Part shown: positions 9,715-17,369 of the stretch, one piece after another
How the letters are laid out: every line of letters begins with the position of its first letter
How positions within the stretch are numbered: position 1 is the first letter of the stretch
The notes under the pieces: generated by a model
The model's database searches: none
The model's input: only the letters and a program-made list of their open reading frames with translations
Told to the model about the DNA's origin: nothing
Translations under genes and position numbers: made by a program
Assembly (NCBI GenBank): GCA_965212085.1
Contig: OZ243042.1
Coordinates: forward strand, 186,001-250,000
Source of the DNA: JAHRAW01 sp965212085
Lineage (GTDB): Bacteria; Pseudomonadota; Gammaproteobacteria; Arenicellales; Poriferihabitantaceae
DNA length: 64,000 bases
Direction of reading: 5' to 3'

Positions 9715-11115
9715 TCATAAAGTTGCGAGGGCGTCGGCGATTTTTTTCGGAAGCCCGTCAAACCCGCCGTTGCTCATGGTGATAATAGTATCATTTCCGC
9801 TGAGCCGCAATTTCAGGTTTGCGATAATTTCCCCGGCCCGTTCCAGCCGGAGAATCTCACCGCCGTCCGGTTGCGTCCCGGACAATTCGGACAACGAGGC
9901 ATCCGCGCCGCCGCTGACCATGGCGCAGTCGGCTTGCTCCAGGGCATCGGTCAACGCCTTGCCGTGGTGACCGGCTTTCATGGTGTTGGAGCGCAGCTCC
10001 ACCACCGCGATGACCCGGCTGCCGGGATGCTTTGCGCGCACCGCGTCAATGGTGTGGCGGATGGCGGTCGGGTGGTGGGCGAAGTCGTCGTACAGGCGCA
10101 CCGCATCGGACGCAAACAGCAGTTGCAGGCGCCGGTCGCTGGGAATATAGCCGCTCAGGTATTCCGCAGCCAGGCCGTGGCATGGCTCCACCCCCGCCAG
10201 TTCCGCCGCCGCCAGCGCCGCCAGGGCGTTTTGCATGTTATGTTTGCCGATGCACCGCCAGTTCACCCGTGCCACGCTTTGTCCGTGATGAAACACTTCA
10301 AAACGGGAGCACTCCTCGTTGAGGGGCGCGGCGCGCCATTCGGCATTGTCGGCGTCTTTACCTGCGGCCACGGAAAAACGCACCACCCCGCTCCAGCAAC
10401 CCATTTCCATCACCCGCGCCAGTTGCGGATCATCGGCGTTCACCACCACCCAACCGTTGCCCGGCACGATGCGAACCAGGTGATGAAACTGCTTGCGGAT
10501 CTGCCCGAGGTCGTCGTAGATGTCGGCGTGGTCGAATTCCAGGTTGCCGAGCACGGCGATGTGGGGGCGGTAGTGAACGAACTTGGCGCGCTTGTCGAAA
10601 AACGCGGTGTCGTATTCATCCGCTTCAATGACAAAATGTTCCCCGCCGCCGAGGCTTGCGGAATGTTCAAAGTTGCCGGGCTTGCCGCCGATCAGGTAGC
10701 CCGGCGAAAGGCCGGCACATTCCAGCAGCCAGGCGAGGATGGACGACGTAGTGGTCTTGCCGTGGGTGCCGGCTACGGCGATCACCGCGCGCCGCCCCAG
10801 CACCTGCTCGCGCAACCATTCGGGGCCGGAGCAAAACGCCAGTCGTTCATTCAGCACGCGCTCCACCAGCGGGTTGCCACGGGACAGCGCGTTGCCGATG
10901 ATCACCGTGCCGGGATCATCGCCATCATCGCCATTAGCGCCGAGGTGTTCGGGCAAGTAGCCTTCCGCGACTTCAATGTTTTGCGAGCGCAGCAAGGTAC
11001 TCATCGGCGGATAGACGCCCTCGTCGCAGCCGCGCACGTCGTGGCCGCCCGCCCGGGCCAGTTGGGCGATGCCGGCCATGAAGGTGCCGCAAATTCCGGC
11101 GATGAAAATTTTCAT
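9715..11115 (-). CDS. mpl: UDP-N-acetylmuramate:L-alanyl-gamma-D-glutamyl-meso-DAP ligase (Mpl)
   Basis: Recycles the murein tripeptide by ligating it to UDP-MurNAc in the cytoplasm. The ATG at 11115 gives 466 residues, the usual Mpl length; a longer reading frame upstream runs antisense to rnd and is discarded. Diagnostic features are the N-terminal IAGICGTFMAGIAQLA, the ATP P-loop GTHGKTTT beginning at residue 116, EADEYDTAFFDKRAKFVHY and the C-terminal DDFAHHPTAIRHTIDA. It is divergently arranged with rnd. Confidence 0.95.
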   Translation of the reverse strand: MKIFIAGICGTFMAGIAQLARAGGHDVRGCDEGVYPPMSTLLRSQNIEVAEGYLPEHLGANGDDGDDPGTVIIGNALSRGNPLVERVLNERLAFCSGPEWLREQVLGRRAVIAVAGTHGKTTTSSILAWLLECAGLSPGYLIGGKPGNFEHSASLGGGEHFVIEADEYDTAFFDKRAKFVHYRPHIAVLGNLEFDHADIYDDLGQIRKQFHHLVRIVPGNGWVVVNADDPQLARVMEMGCWSGVVRFSVAAGKDADNAEWRAAPLNEECSRFEVFHHGQSVARVNWRCIGKHNMQNALAALAAAELAGVEPCHGLAAEYLSGYIPSDRRLQLLFASDAVRLYDDFAHHPTAIRHTIDAVRAKHPGSRVIAVVELRSNTMKAGHHGKALTDALEQADCAMVSGGADASLSELSGTQPDGGEILRLERAGEIIANLKLRLSGNDTIITMSNGGFDGLPKKIADALATL

Positions 11116-11193
11116 CTCGCTTGCGCCGATAATGACCGATAAATGACTGCGATAAGGGCTGAGGACAACCGCCGGGATGATACCATTGACGCG

Positions 11194-12333
11194 ATGACCG
11201 CGATAAACATAATCCGCACCGCCGAACAACTCGCCGGGTTCGTTGACGCCGCCGTTCGCGCCGGCTGGGTGGCCATGGACACCGAGTTTTTGCGCGAGCG
11301 CACCTACGCGCCGGAGTTGTGCCTGATCCAGGTTACCAACGAAGATAACGAAGATTTGACGGCGTGCATTGACCCGCTGGCGCCGGGGCTGGATGACCTG
11401 TCGCCGCTGGGCGGGCTGCTGGGGAATCCCGGCGTGGTCAAGATTTTTCATTCCTGCCGGCAGGATCTGGAAGCCCTCGACACCCGCGCCGACTTTCGCG
11501 CCGGCAACCTCTACGACACCCAACTGGCGGCGGCGTTTTGCGGTTACGGCGACCAGGTCAGTTACGCGGCGCTGGTGGAAGCGTTGTGCGACGTGTGCCT
11601 GTCGAAGTCCCACACGCGCACCGACTGGAGCCGCCGGCCATTGTCAGACGCGCAACTGGCGTACGCCGTTGACGACGTGAAATACCTGCCAACCCTGCGC
11701 CGGGAACTGGACCGCCTGCTCGCGCAAAAGGGCCGCGCCGAATGGCACCGGGATGAATGTGCCGGGGCCGTGGACCCGGCCAACTACCGCTTTGACCCGG
11801 ACAACGCGTGGCTGCGCCTCAAGGGCATCGAACGCCTGAACGCCGCCGCCCAAGTGTGCGCCCAAAAACTCGCGGCGTGGCGGGAGCGAAGGGCGCAGCG
11901 GCGCAACCTGCCCAGGGGCTGGATTCTGCCGACGCCGGTGCTGTTGCAAATCTGCCGCCGGCGCCCCAAAACCCCGGCACAACTGGCCGAGGTTGATGAC
12001 CTCAGTACGGGCACGGTCAAACACGCGGGCCGGGAAATCATCGCTTTGGTTGCCGAAAGCGAAACCCGCGATGCCAGGCCCGCCGCCCCGCCGCTGCAAC
12101 CGCTGACCACCGGACAACGCCGCCGGGTGCGGGAAATTATGGCGTTGCTCGAAGAGCGGGCGGCGCAGGAGGCGCTCAGCCGCTCGTTGATCGCCAACCG
12201 TCAGGAAGTGGAAAGCTTTGTTCGCGGGCAAACTGAAACCCAAACGGATACCCAAATTGATGCCGGTTTGCCGTTGTTCGCGGGCTGGCGCGCGCGCTTG
12301 ATCGGGGATGAAATTCTGGCGCGTTACGCCTGA
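11194..12333 (+). CDS. rnd: Ribonuclease D
   Basis: 3'-5' exoribonuclease that trims tRNA precursors. From the ATG at 11194 it is 379 residues; an in-frame ATG at 11143 would add 17 residues without family support. The DEDD exonuclease motifs are visible: MDTEFLRERTY (D and E), FHSCRQDLEAL (D), and LAYAVDDVKYL (Y and D). Two HRDC-like helical regions follow, as in E. coli RNase D. It converges on mltA with a five-base gap. Confidence 0.94.
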   Translation: MTAINIIRTAEQLAGFVDAAVRAGWVAMDTEFLRERTYAPELCLIQVTNEDNEDLTACIDPLAPGLDDLSPLGGLLGNPGVVKIFHSCRQDLEALDTRADFRAGNLYDTQLAAAFCGYGDQVSYAALVEALCDVCLSKSHTRTDWSRRPLSDAQLAYAVDDVKYLPTLRRELDRLLAQKGRAEWHRDECAGAVDPANYRFDPDNAWLRLKGIERLNAAAQVCAQKLAAWRERRAQRRNLPRGWILPTPVLLQICRRRPKTPAQLAEVDDLSTGTVKHAGREIIALVAESETRDARPAAPPLQPLTTGQRRRVREIMALLEERAAQEALSRSLIANRQEVESFVRGQTETQTDTQIDAGLPLFAGWRARLIGDEILARYA

Positions 12334-12338
12334 GACGA

Positions 12339-13529
12339 TTACTCGCTACTTTCGGTCCCGGCCCCGCCCGCCGCTTTGGGCAACAGCACGATGAGGCTGC
12401 CGCCTTCTTTCATAATTCCGGCGGCGCGTTCCGCCGACGCGCCGTGCCCCCAAAACAGGTCGGCGCGCAGCGCGCCCTTGATGGCGCCGCCGGTGTCCTG
12501 GGCGAGGACCAGCCGCCGGTAGGGGCGTTCGGGGTCGCCGGGAAAGTTGGTGGACAACCACAATGGCACGCCGAGGTCCACCACCGCGGGGTCAATGGCG
12601 ATGCTGCGCTGGGCCGTGAGCGGGACGTTGAGGGAGCCGAGGGGGCCATCGATGATGAGGTCGGGGTCTTCCCTCAGCACAAAAAACACATAACTGGGAT
12701 TGCTGAACAGCAACTCCTCGGCGCGCGCCGGGTTGTCGTGCAGCCATTGGCGGATGCTGAACAGCGATATTTCCTCGCGCTTGAGTTCGTTGCGCGCCAG
12801 TAGCACCCTGCCGATGGCGAGGTACGGATGTCCGTTCTGGTTGGCGTAGCCGACGCCGACCATCTCGCCGTCTGGCAGGCGGATGCGGCCGGAGCCTTGA
12901 ATGTGCAGAAAAAACACCGCGTCTCGGTCATCCACCCACAGCAACTCGTTGCCGGCCAGCAGCGAAGGGTCCGAATCAATCTCTTTGCGCGAGTAAAAAG
13001 GCAGCACCTTGTCGCCCTCAATGCGCCCGCGCATGCGCCGGTTTTTCAGTTCGGGATAGACGCCGCCGAGTTCAATGGACAACAACGTTTGCGGGGGTGC
13101 GTAGAGCGGATAGCGGTAGCGGTGGTCGCGGGTGAAGCTGCCGAACAATAGTGGTTCGTAGTAGCCGGTGATCAGCCCGCGGGTTTTGCCGGCGCGGCCG
13201 TGGAGTTGGTGGGGGGTGAACCAGCGTTCAAAAAACCGCCGGGCGTGGTCGTTATTGGGAGCCGGTTCCGACTGGCTGCGGGCCGCCCGGCACAACGTAC
13301 GCCAGCGGTCTTTGGCGGCCATCGCCCGGCAGCTGCGCAACAGGGCCGGCCACGCTTCGGCGTGGTTGTCCTGCAACCAGCCGCCGACCTGCCGCCACTC
13401 AAGGGGTTTGCCGATGCCGGGGGCGCGGGGTTTGAAAACCGCGCAGGAGGCGATGCCGGCGCACAGGAAAAGCACGAGGCTTAGTCTGAGGCAAGTGTTT
13501 TTGCCGGTGCTCAAAGGGGACTGGATCAT
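12339..13529 (-). CDS. mltA: Membrane-bound lytic murein transglycosylase A
   Basis: Outer-membrane lipoprotein that cleaves murein glycan strands with formation of 1,6-anhydro-MurNAc. The product is 396 residues. The lipoprotein signal has a lipobox IASC with Cys29 as the lipidated residue. The MltA domain is shown by GYYEPLLFGS and the C-terminal 3D domain with the catalytic-aspartate region LAQDTGGAIKGALRADLFWG. It lies 24 bases downstream of the aminotransferase gene on the same strand, so they may be cotranscribed. Confidence 0.94.
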   Translation of the reverse strand: MIQSPLSTGKNTCLRLSLVLFLCAGIASCAVFKPRAPGIGKPLEWRQVGGWLQDNHAEAWPALLRSCRAMAAKDRWRTLCRAARSQSEPAPNNDHARRFFERWFTPHQLHGRAGKTRGLITGYYEPLLFGSFTRDHRYRYPLYAPPQTLLSIELGGVYPELKNRRMRGRIEGDKVLPFYSRKEIDSDPSLLAGNELLWVDDRDAVFFLHIQGSGRIRLPDGEMVGVGYANQNGHPYLAIGRVLLARNELKREEISLFSIRQWLHDNPARAEELLFSNPSYVFFVLREDPDLIIDGPLGSLNVPLTAQRSIAIDPAVVDLGVPLWLSTNFPGDPERPYRRLVLAQDTGGAIKGALRADLFWGHGASAERAAGIMKEGGSLIVLLPKAAGGAGTESSE

Positions 13530-13553
13530 CAGTCGTGCTTGCCGAGCATCCGC

Positions 13554-14855
13554 TCACCACCCCCTCGCAACAACCTGTTCGCCGGCGGCCAGTTTGACGC
13601 AGGCGGCCAACACTTCGGTCGCTTGTCGAATGTCGTCCAACGACGGAAAGGTCGGCGCAATCCGCACGTTGCGGTCGCGGGGGTCTTTGCCGTAGGGGAA
13701 CGGCGCGCCGGCTTTGGTAAGTTTGACCCCCGCTTCGCCCGCCAGTTGCACGACCCGCGCGGCGGTGCCGTCGGCGGCGTTGAGGCTGATGAAATAGCCG
13801 CCTTTCGGCCGGCTCCATTGGGCGATGCCGAGGCCGCCCAGTTCTCGTTCGAGAATTTCCAGCACCAGATCGAATTTGGGCCTGACCAGCGCCGCGTGTT
13901 TTTTCATTTGCGCGCGAAGCCCGGCGAGGTCGCCGAACAATTTCAATAATCGGAGTTGGTTCACCTTGTCCGGCCCGATGCTTTGCACGGCGATGTGCGC
14001 TTTGGAGTCGGCGATGTTGGCTTCGCTTGCGGCCATGGCGGCGACGCCGGAACCGGGGTGGGTGATCTTTGAAGTCGAGGCAAATTGGATCACTCGCTCG
14101 GGATTGCCCGCCGCCGCGCAGTGCCGGGCGATGTTTTCCAGCGCCGGGCGCTCATCATCCAGATCGCCGAGATGATGTTCGGCGTAGGCGTTGTCCCACA
14201 TAATCCTGAAATCCGCCGCCGCGGTTTGCATGGCGGCGAGCCGCCGAACCGTGTCGCCGTCGTAGCAGACGCCGTCGGGATTGTTGTACTTGGGTACGCA
14301 CCAGATGCCCTTGACGGCGGCGTCCCCGGCCACCAGGGATTCCACCTGATCCATATCCGGGCCGTGGCCGGTCATCGCCACGGCGACCAGTTCAAAGCCG
14401 AGGTGTTCGGTGATCAGGAAGTGGCGGTCGTAGCCCGGCGCCGGGCAAATAAACTTGCGCCCCGCCACGCGGTTCCACGGCTCAAAGTTGCCAGTACCAG
14501 TGCCGCCGCCGGCCACGCCGAACTGACAAGCCCGCGCCAGGGTGTCGTACATCAGGGTCAGGCTTGAATTGCCGCCGACGATGACGTTGTGCGCCGCGAC
14601 GCCGAGAATCTCGCCGAACAGTTGCTTGACCGCCGGCAACCCGTCGAGGCCGCCGTAGTTGCGGGTATCGGCGCCGTCCGCGTCCCTATAATCGTCCCCC
14701 GGCAATCCGAGAATCCGGTTGGACAAGTCCAACTGCTCCGGGGAAGGCTTGCCACGGGTCATGTCCAGGGACAGCGACAGACCCTTCAAGCGGGCGTATT
14801 CATCGCGCCATTGGGAATGGCGCTCGCGTAAATCGGTGGCCGGCGCGGCGGGCAT
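13554..14855 (-). CDS. PLP-dependent aspartate aminotransferase family protein (Asp_aminotransf subgroup)
   Basis: Fold-type I aminotransferase of the subgroup found in corynebacteria and many proteobacteria (Pfam Asp_aminotransf), expected to make glutamate and oxaloacetate from aspartate and 2-oxoglutarate. The ATG at 14855 gives 433 residues. Characteristic strings are LDMTRGKPSPEQLDLS, NYGGLDGLPAVKQLFGE, WCVPKYNNPDGVCYDGD and the PLP-lysine region FASTSKITHPGSG with Lys263. The reading frame continues upstream to 15035 through repeat sequence, but family similarity begins at about the chosen start. Confidence 0.88.
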   Translation of the reverse strand: MPAAPATDLRERHSQWRDEYARLKGLSLSLDMTRGKPSPEQLDLSNRILGLPGDDYRDADGADTRNYGGLDGLPAVKQLFGEILGVAAHNVIVGGNSSLTLMYDTLARACQFGVAGGGTGTGNFEPWNRVAGRKFICPAPGYDRHFLITEHLGFELVAVAMTGHGPDMDQVESLVAGDAAVKGIWCVPKYNNPDGVCYDGDTVRRLAAMQTAAADFRIMWDNAYAEHHLGDLDDERPALENIARHCAAAGNPERVIQFASTSKITHPGSGVAAMAASEANIADSKAHIAVQSIGPDKVNQLRLLKLFGDLAGLRAQMKKHAALVRPKFDLVLEILERELGGLGIAQWSRPKGGYFISLNAADGTAARVVQLAGEAGVKLTKAGAPFPYGKDPRDRNVRIAPTFPSLDDIRQATEVLAACVKLAAGEQVVARGW

Positions 14856-14949
14856 TTGGCGTGGGGCGGTGGTGGGCGGCGGATGGCGCGGTTGGGGAAT
14901 GGGGCGGATTCTAGCAGTTTCCGGCGGTTCGGGGGCGGGGGAAGCAGGA

Positions 14950-15010
14950 GCGCGTGACAGTCCGGCTAGCACCGGAAGGGTTTGAACGGGAGACTGGAAC
15001 TTTGTGCGCG
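14950..15010 (-). repeat. Left arm of ~60-bp inverted dispersed repeat
   Basis: This stretch is a near-perfect reverse complement of 16799-16858, with only a few mismatches over about 60 bases. It contains the core strings ACAGTCCGGCTAGCACCGGA and GGAACTTTGTGCGCG. The two copies bracket rpsU and the outer-membrane protein gene. Confidence 0.85.
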
Positions 15011-15136
15011 AAAACCATACTGGCTTTCCGCCCAATGACAGACGATGCGCCCCTCACGCCTCCCCCGCAAACTGGCCTGAATGCGGGGGAAAATCAACAT
15101 ACAAATGACGGCGTAGGAGATCGAGACTGACGAGGT

Positions 15137-15170
15137 AGGATGAAATTTGTCAGTGAATTAGTGAACCTGT
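15137..15170 (-). repeat. GTTCACTAATTC-type dispersed repeat, copy 1 (reverse)
   Basis: Reads, on the opposite strand, as CAGGTTCACTAATTCACTGA followed by CAAATTTCAT. Related copies are at 16740-16768, 42842-42868, 45501-45545 and 45551-45585. Confidence 0.8.
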
Positions 15171-15221
15171 ACAATTGCGCTGTACTTCCGGTGTACAAAG
15201 GGGCGCGGTTCATTGTACAAT
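15168..15221 (+). promoter_or_regulatory. Cluster of TGTAC(AA) motifs and candidate -10 box upstream of rpsU
   Basis: TGTACAA or TGTACTT begins at 15168, 15181, 15192 and 15214, i.e. spacings of 13, 11 and 22 bases, close to helical turns. The last copy contains TACAAT (15216-15221), a plausible -10 box about 41 bases before the rpsU start. No strong -35 box is seen. It could be a regulatory site for rpsU or chance repetition. Confidence 0.35.
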
Positions 15222-15261
15222 CCCGGCGCTTTTCAACCAGGCCCCGAAGGAGCTGATTTAT

Positions 15262-15477
15262 ATGCCATCCGTACAAGTCCGGCAGAACGAGCCGTTTGAC
15301 GTCATACTGCGCCGATTTCGCCGCGCCTGCGAGCGCGCCGGCGTGTTCACCGAATCGCGCCGCCGCCAGTGCTACGAAAAACCCACCACCATCCGCAAAC
15401 GCGACGGCGACGCCGCAGTCCGCCGGGAAATGAAACGCGTATCCCGGCAAAGGGCGCGGCGGCAGCGGAAATACTAG
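15262..15477 (+). CDS. rpsU: 30S ribosomal protein S21
   Basis: Small-subunit protein of 71 residues, the usual length for S21. The sequence is typical: MPSVQVRQNEPFDVILRRF, then a basic C-terminal helix with KRVSRQRARRQRKY. The ATG at 15262 has a good Shine-Dalgarno (GAAGGAG) about nine bases upstream. The usual gammaproteobacterial neighbours tsaD, dnaG and rpoD are absent here; instead the gene sits alone between dispersed repeats. Confidence 0.96.
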   Translation: MPSVQVRQNEPFDVILRRFRRACERAGVFTESRRRQCYEKPTTIRKRDGDAAVRREMKRVSRQRARRQRKY

Positions 15478-15566
15478 CCGGGAGCAAAATGCGCGGCACC
15501 CGAAGGTTCGTGTCAGGAAAGGTTCATACCGGGGACGAGCAATCCGGCGCGGCGGCGGCAGCCGCT

Positions 15567-15610
15567 AACCGCAGGCTGAAACCGCAGGCTAAAACCGTAG
15601 GCTAAAACCG
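15567..15610 (+). repeat. 13-bp tandem repeat downstream of rpsU
   Basis: Three and a third copies of AACCGCAGGCTRA. The last unit covers the stop codon and final codons of the convergent outer-membrane protein gene. Confidence 0.8.
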
Positions 15611-16639
15611 TTTCTCCGCGCCAATCTTGATTTCGGTGGAATCTTCGTCGCTGAGGGTTCCTTCAAAATCCTTGCCCACCACTTCGACGCCGATGCGGGC
15701 GCTGGGCCACGGGCTCCAGGTATAGCCGAGGTTGATGGTGTCGAGGGTGTCAATGCCGGTGCCGGCTTCGCCGTCTCTGGATTGGTAGCGGCCCACGGAA
15801 AAATGCAGGTCCGAGCGTTTGTCTATGCTGTAGTTCAAACTGGGGAGGATGGTGAAGGATTCCAAGGTTTCGGCGTCGCCGGACGGGGATACCGCCACGT
15901 CGCTGCCGAAGCGTTTGAGGATGAGGCTGTCAATGCCGTTTCCCAGGGTAACGCGGAGCGCGGCGAACAGGTCGCCGAACCGCCAGCCGCCGGCCAGTTG
16001 CACCCCCCACCCCAGTTCTTCGTCATCCACGACCACGCCTTCGTGGACGCCCTTCAAATCGAGTTTTCGGCCAAGGGCCGAGACTTTATAGCGGCCCTGG
16101 TCGGCGAATTCCCCCTGCCACGACAGGATCAGGTTCGGCGACCCTTCGCTCAGCCCTTGCAGGGATTGGATCCGCTCGCTGGCCGCATCCAACGGCGATT
16201 CGCCGCCGGGCCCCTCAAGGACGATGGAAAATCCGTTGCGGCCCGGCCAGGCGGCTTGCTCCGAGGTCTGCGGGTCGCCAAAGGAATAGCCGGGAGCGCC
16301 GTCCGGGGCGCGCAGAAAATCCTGAAAATTGCTCCAGTCGCCGCCCACGTTCGGGGGGTTGCCCAGGCGGTTAATTTTCAGCCCCTGGGACTGGTAGGAG
16401 GACATCAGGTGATCGAGGTTGTCGAGGTCGCCGGCGTCTATTTCCTGGGCGTTTGCCGAGGGAAACGGGAAAAGGCACAACAAAGCGCAGATACCGCAAA
16501 CTCCGGAAAACAATGGCCGCTTGCCAAGCCCGGCCCTGACTGCCACAAACGCCGCCACAAACGCCGCCACAAGCACCGACAACCCGCCACCGCAATCGCC
16601 GTTTCCGGCGTTGTTCCAGACTGATTTGACGCCCATCAT
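15602..16639 (-). CDS. Putative outer-membrane beta-barrel protein
   Basis: A 345-residue protein of no family I can name firmly. It has a long N-terminal hydrophobic region with a probable signal-peptide cleavage after SANA, next to QEIDAGDLDNL. The C-terminal half alternates polar and hydrophobic residues with aromatic ends, as in amphipathic barrel strands (GWGVQLAGGWRFGDLFAAL, LNYSIDKRSDLHFSVGRYQS, INLGYTWSPWPSARIGVEV), and the protein ends in Phe, the usual outer-membrane insertion signal. The signal region contains AAFVAAFVAV encoded by a 12-bp tandem repeat, so the functional start may lie further in. A porin-like or adhesin role is possible but not shown. Confidence 0.65.
   Translation of the reverse strand: MMGVKSVWNNAGNGDCGGGLSVLVAAFVAAFVAVRAGLGKRPLFSGVCGICALLCLFPFPSANAQEIDAGDLDNLDHLMSSYQSQGLKINRLGNPPNVGGDWSNFQDFLRAPDGAPGYSFGDPQTSEQAAWPGRNGFSIVLEGPGGESPLDAASERIQSLQGLSEGSPNLILSWQGEFADQGRYKVSALGRKLDLKGVHEGVVVDDEELGWGVQLAGGWRFGDLFAALRVTLGNGIDSLILKRFGSDVAVSPSGDAETLESFTILPSLNYSIDKRSDLHFSVGRYQSRDGEAGTGIDTLDTINLGYTWSPWPSARIGVEVVGKDFEGTLSDEDSTEIKIGAEKRF
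16542..16577 (-). repeat. 12-bp tandem repeat in the signal region of the outer-membrane protein gene
   Basis: Three units of GCCACAAACGCC (last one degenerate). In frame, it lengthens the hydrophobic N-terminus with Ala/Phe/Val. Confidence 0.8.
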
Positions 16640-16739
16640 CGTGCTTTCCGCCCGCTCCCGCCCTCCGCGGTTGCGAAAGGCTACATACCGAAAACCTTAT
16701 CACAGTTTGACCGCGATTGCAAATCCAGGCAACCCTGCA

Positions 16740-16768
16740 TAGGTTCACTAATTCACTGACAATGACAA
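16740..16768 (+). repeat. GTTCACTAATTC-type dispersed repeat, copy 2
   Basis: AGGTTCACTAATTCACTGAC followed by AATGACAAA, an inverted counterpart of 15137-15170. Confidence 0.8.
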
Positions 16769-16772
16769 ATAC

Positions 16773-16792
16773 GGACAGGTCGCGACCTGTCC
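16773..16792. repeat. Perfect 20-bp palindrome
   Basis: GGACAGGTCGCGACCTGTCC is its own reverse complement. Variants with the same outer arms occur at 42817-42835 and 48347-48370, each in a repeat island. Confidence 0.85.
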
Positions 16793-16798
16793 CTACTT

Positions 16799-16858
16799 GC
16801 GCACAAAGTTCCAGCCTCCCGTTCAAACCTTTCCGGCACTAGCCGGACTGTCGCGCAC
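16799..16858 (+). repeat. Right arm of ~60-bp inverted dispersed repeat
   Basis: Near-perfect reverse complement of 14950-15010. Its end merges with the GC-rich repeat that starts at 16842. Confidence 0.85.
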
Positions 16859-16952
16859 AGGGATGTGCGCGCGGCGCCGGAAACAGGAGTTTCCCCGCGC
16901 CGCAAAGGGGGGCGCGGGGGGTCTCCCCCCGCAAACGCGCGTCACGCGCCCC
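16842..16952 (+). repeat. GC-rich ~110-bp dispersed repeat, copy 1
   Basis: Contains ACTGTCGCGCACA, GGAAACAGGAGTTTCCCCGC, a G-run/C-run hairpin (GGGGGGTCTCCCCCC) and CGCGTCACGCGC. Copies 2 and 3 are at 17053-17165 and 48732-48842. Confidence 0.8.
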
Positions 16953-16973
16953 CGCAAATCCGCGCCGTCGTCA

Positions 16974-17032
16974 TTCCCGAACGATAGAAAAATAAGGAGC
17001 GCCAGCGACTATATTTTTCATCGTATCGGGAA
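16974..17032 (+). repeat. 59-bp hairpin (REP-like) element, copy A
   Basis: Arms TTCCCGAACGATAGAAAAAT and ATTTTTCATCGTATCGGGAA are nearly complementary and enclose AGGAGCGCCAGCGACT. Other copies are at 42722-42780, 45625-45682 and 48406-48465, in both orientations and always outside genes. Confidence 0.88.
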
Positions 17033-17052
17033 CCCGCTTTTTTGGTTCGGCG

Positions 17053-17165
17053 CCAGCCGAACTGTCGCGCACAAGGATGTGCGCGCGGCGCTGGAAACAG
17101 GAGTTTCCCCGCGCCGCAAAGGGGGGTGCGGGGGGTCTCCCCCCGCAAAAGCGCGTCACGCGCAC
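17053..17165 (+). repeat. GC-rich ~110-bp dispersed repeat, copy 2
   Basis: Same content as 16842-16952, about 211 bases further on and in the same orientation, with only a few changes. Confidence 0.8.
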
Positions 17166-17369
17166 CGCAAACCCGCGCCCCGCAAACGCACCGCATCGCG
17201 CTACTGGATTTTGATTAGATGATACGCTTTCCTGAACAAGATCCGGCCATATACGGTACACTCGCGCATGGGGGGATCCTCGTGTTGGGTTACAGGAATG
17301 GGTCCCCCCTCTTTGACATCAAATTCGTCTCAGCTGTGGTTGAGCTACGCCAATCGGTAAATCGGCAAA

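Larger units (their letters stand above)
14856..15261. other. Intergenic region between the aminotransferase gene and rpsU, with repeats
   Basis: No gene is seen here. It contains one arm of a 60-bp inverted repeat (14950-15010), one copy of the GTTCACTAATTC-type repeat (15137-15170, in reverse orientation), and a run of TGTAC motifs just before rpsU (15168-15221). Confidence 0.7.
16640..17369. other. Gene-free repeat-rich region upstream of the SDR gene
   Basis: Some 730 bases with no credible gene. It holds, in order, a GTTCACTAATTC-type repeat (16740-16768), a perfect 20-bp palindrome (16773-16792), the right arm of the 60-bp inverted repeat (16799-16858), two copies of a GC-rich ~110-bp repeat (16842-16952 and 17053-17165) and a 59-bp hairpin element between them (16974-17032). 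The last ~150 bases before the SDR gene look unique. Confidence 0.75.

Noticed and set aside
9871..11142. Long plus-strand reading frame of 423 codons
   Set aside because: It lies antisense within mpl, whose conserved motifs are intact; the high GC content creates long shadow frames on the opposite strand.
16640..17369. CRISPR array or degraded transposon gene
   Set aside because: The repeats are of several different kinds with irregular spacing and no uniform spacers; reading frames here are short and lack any family signature.
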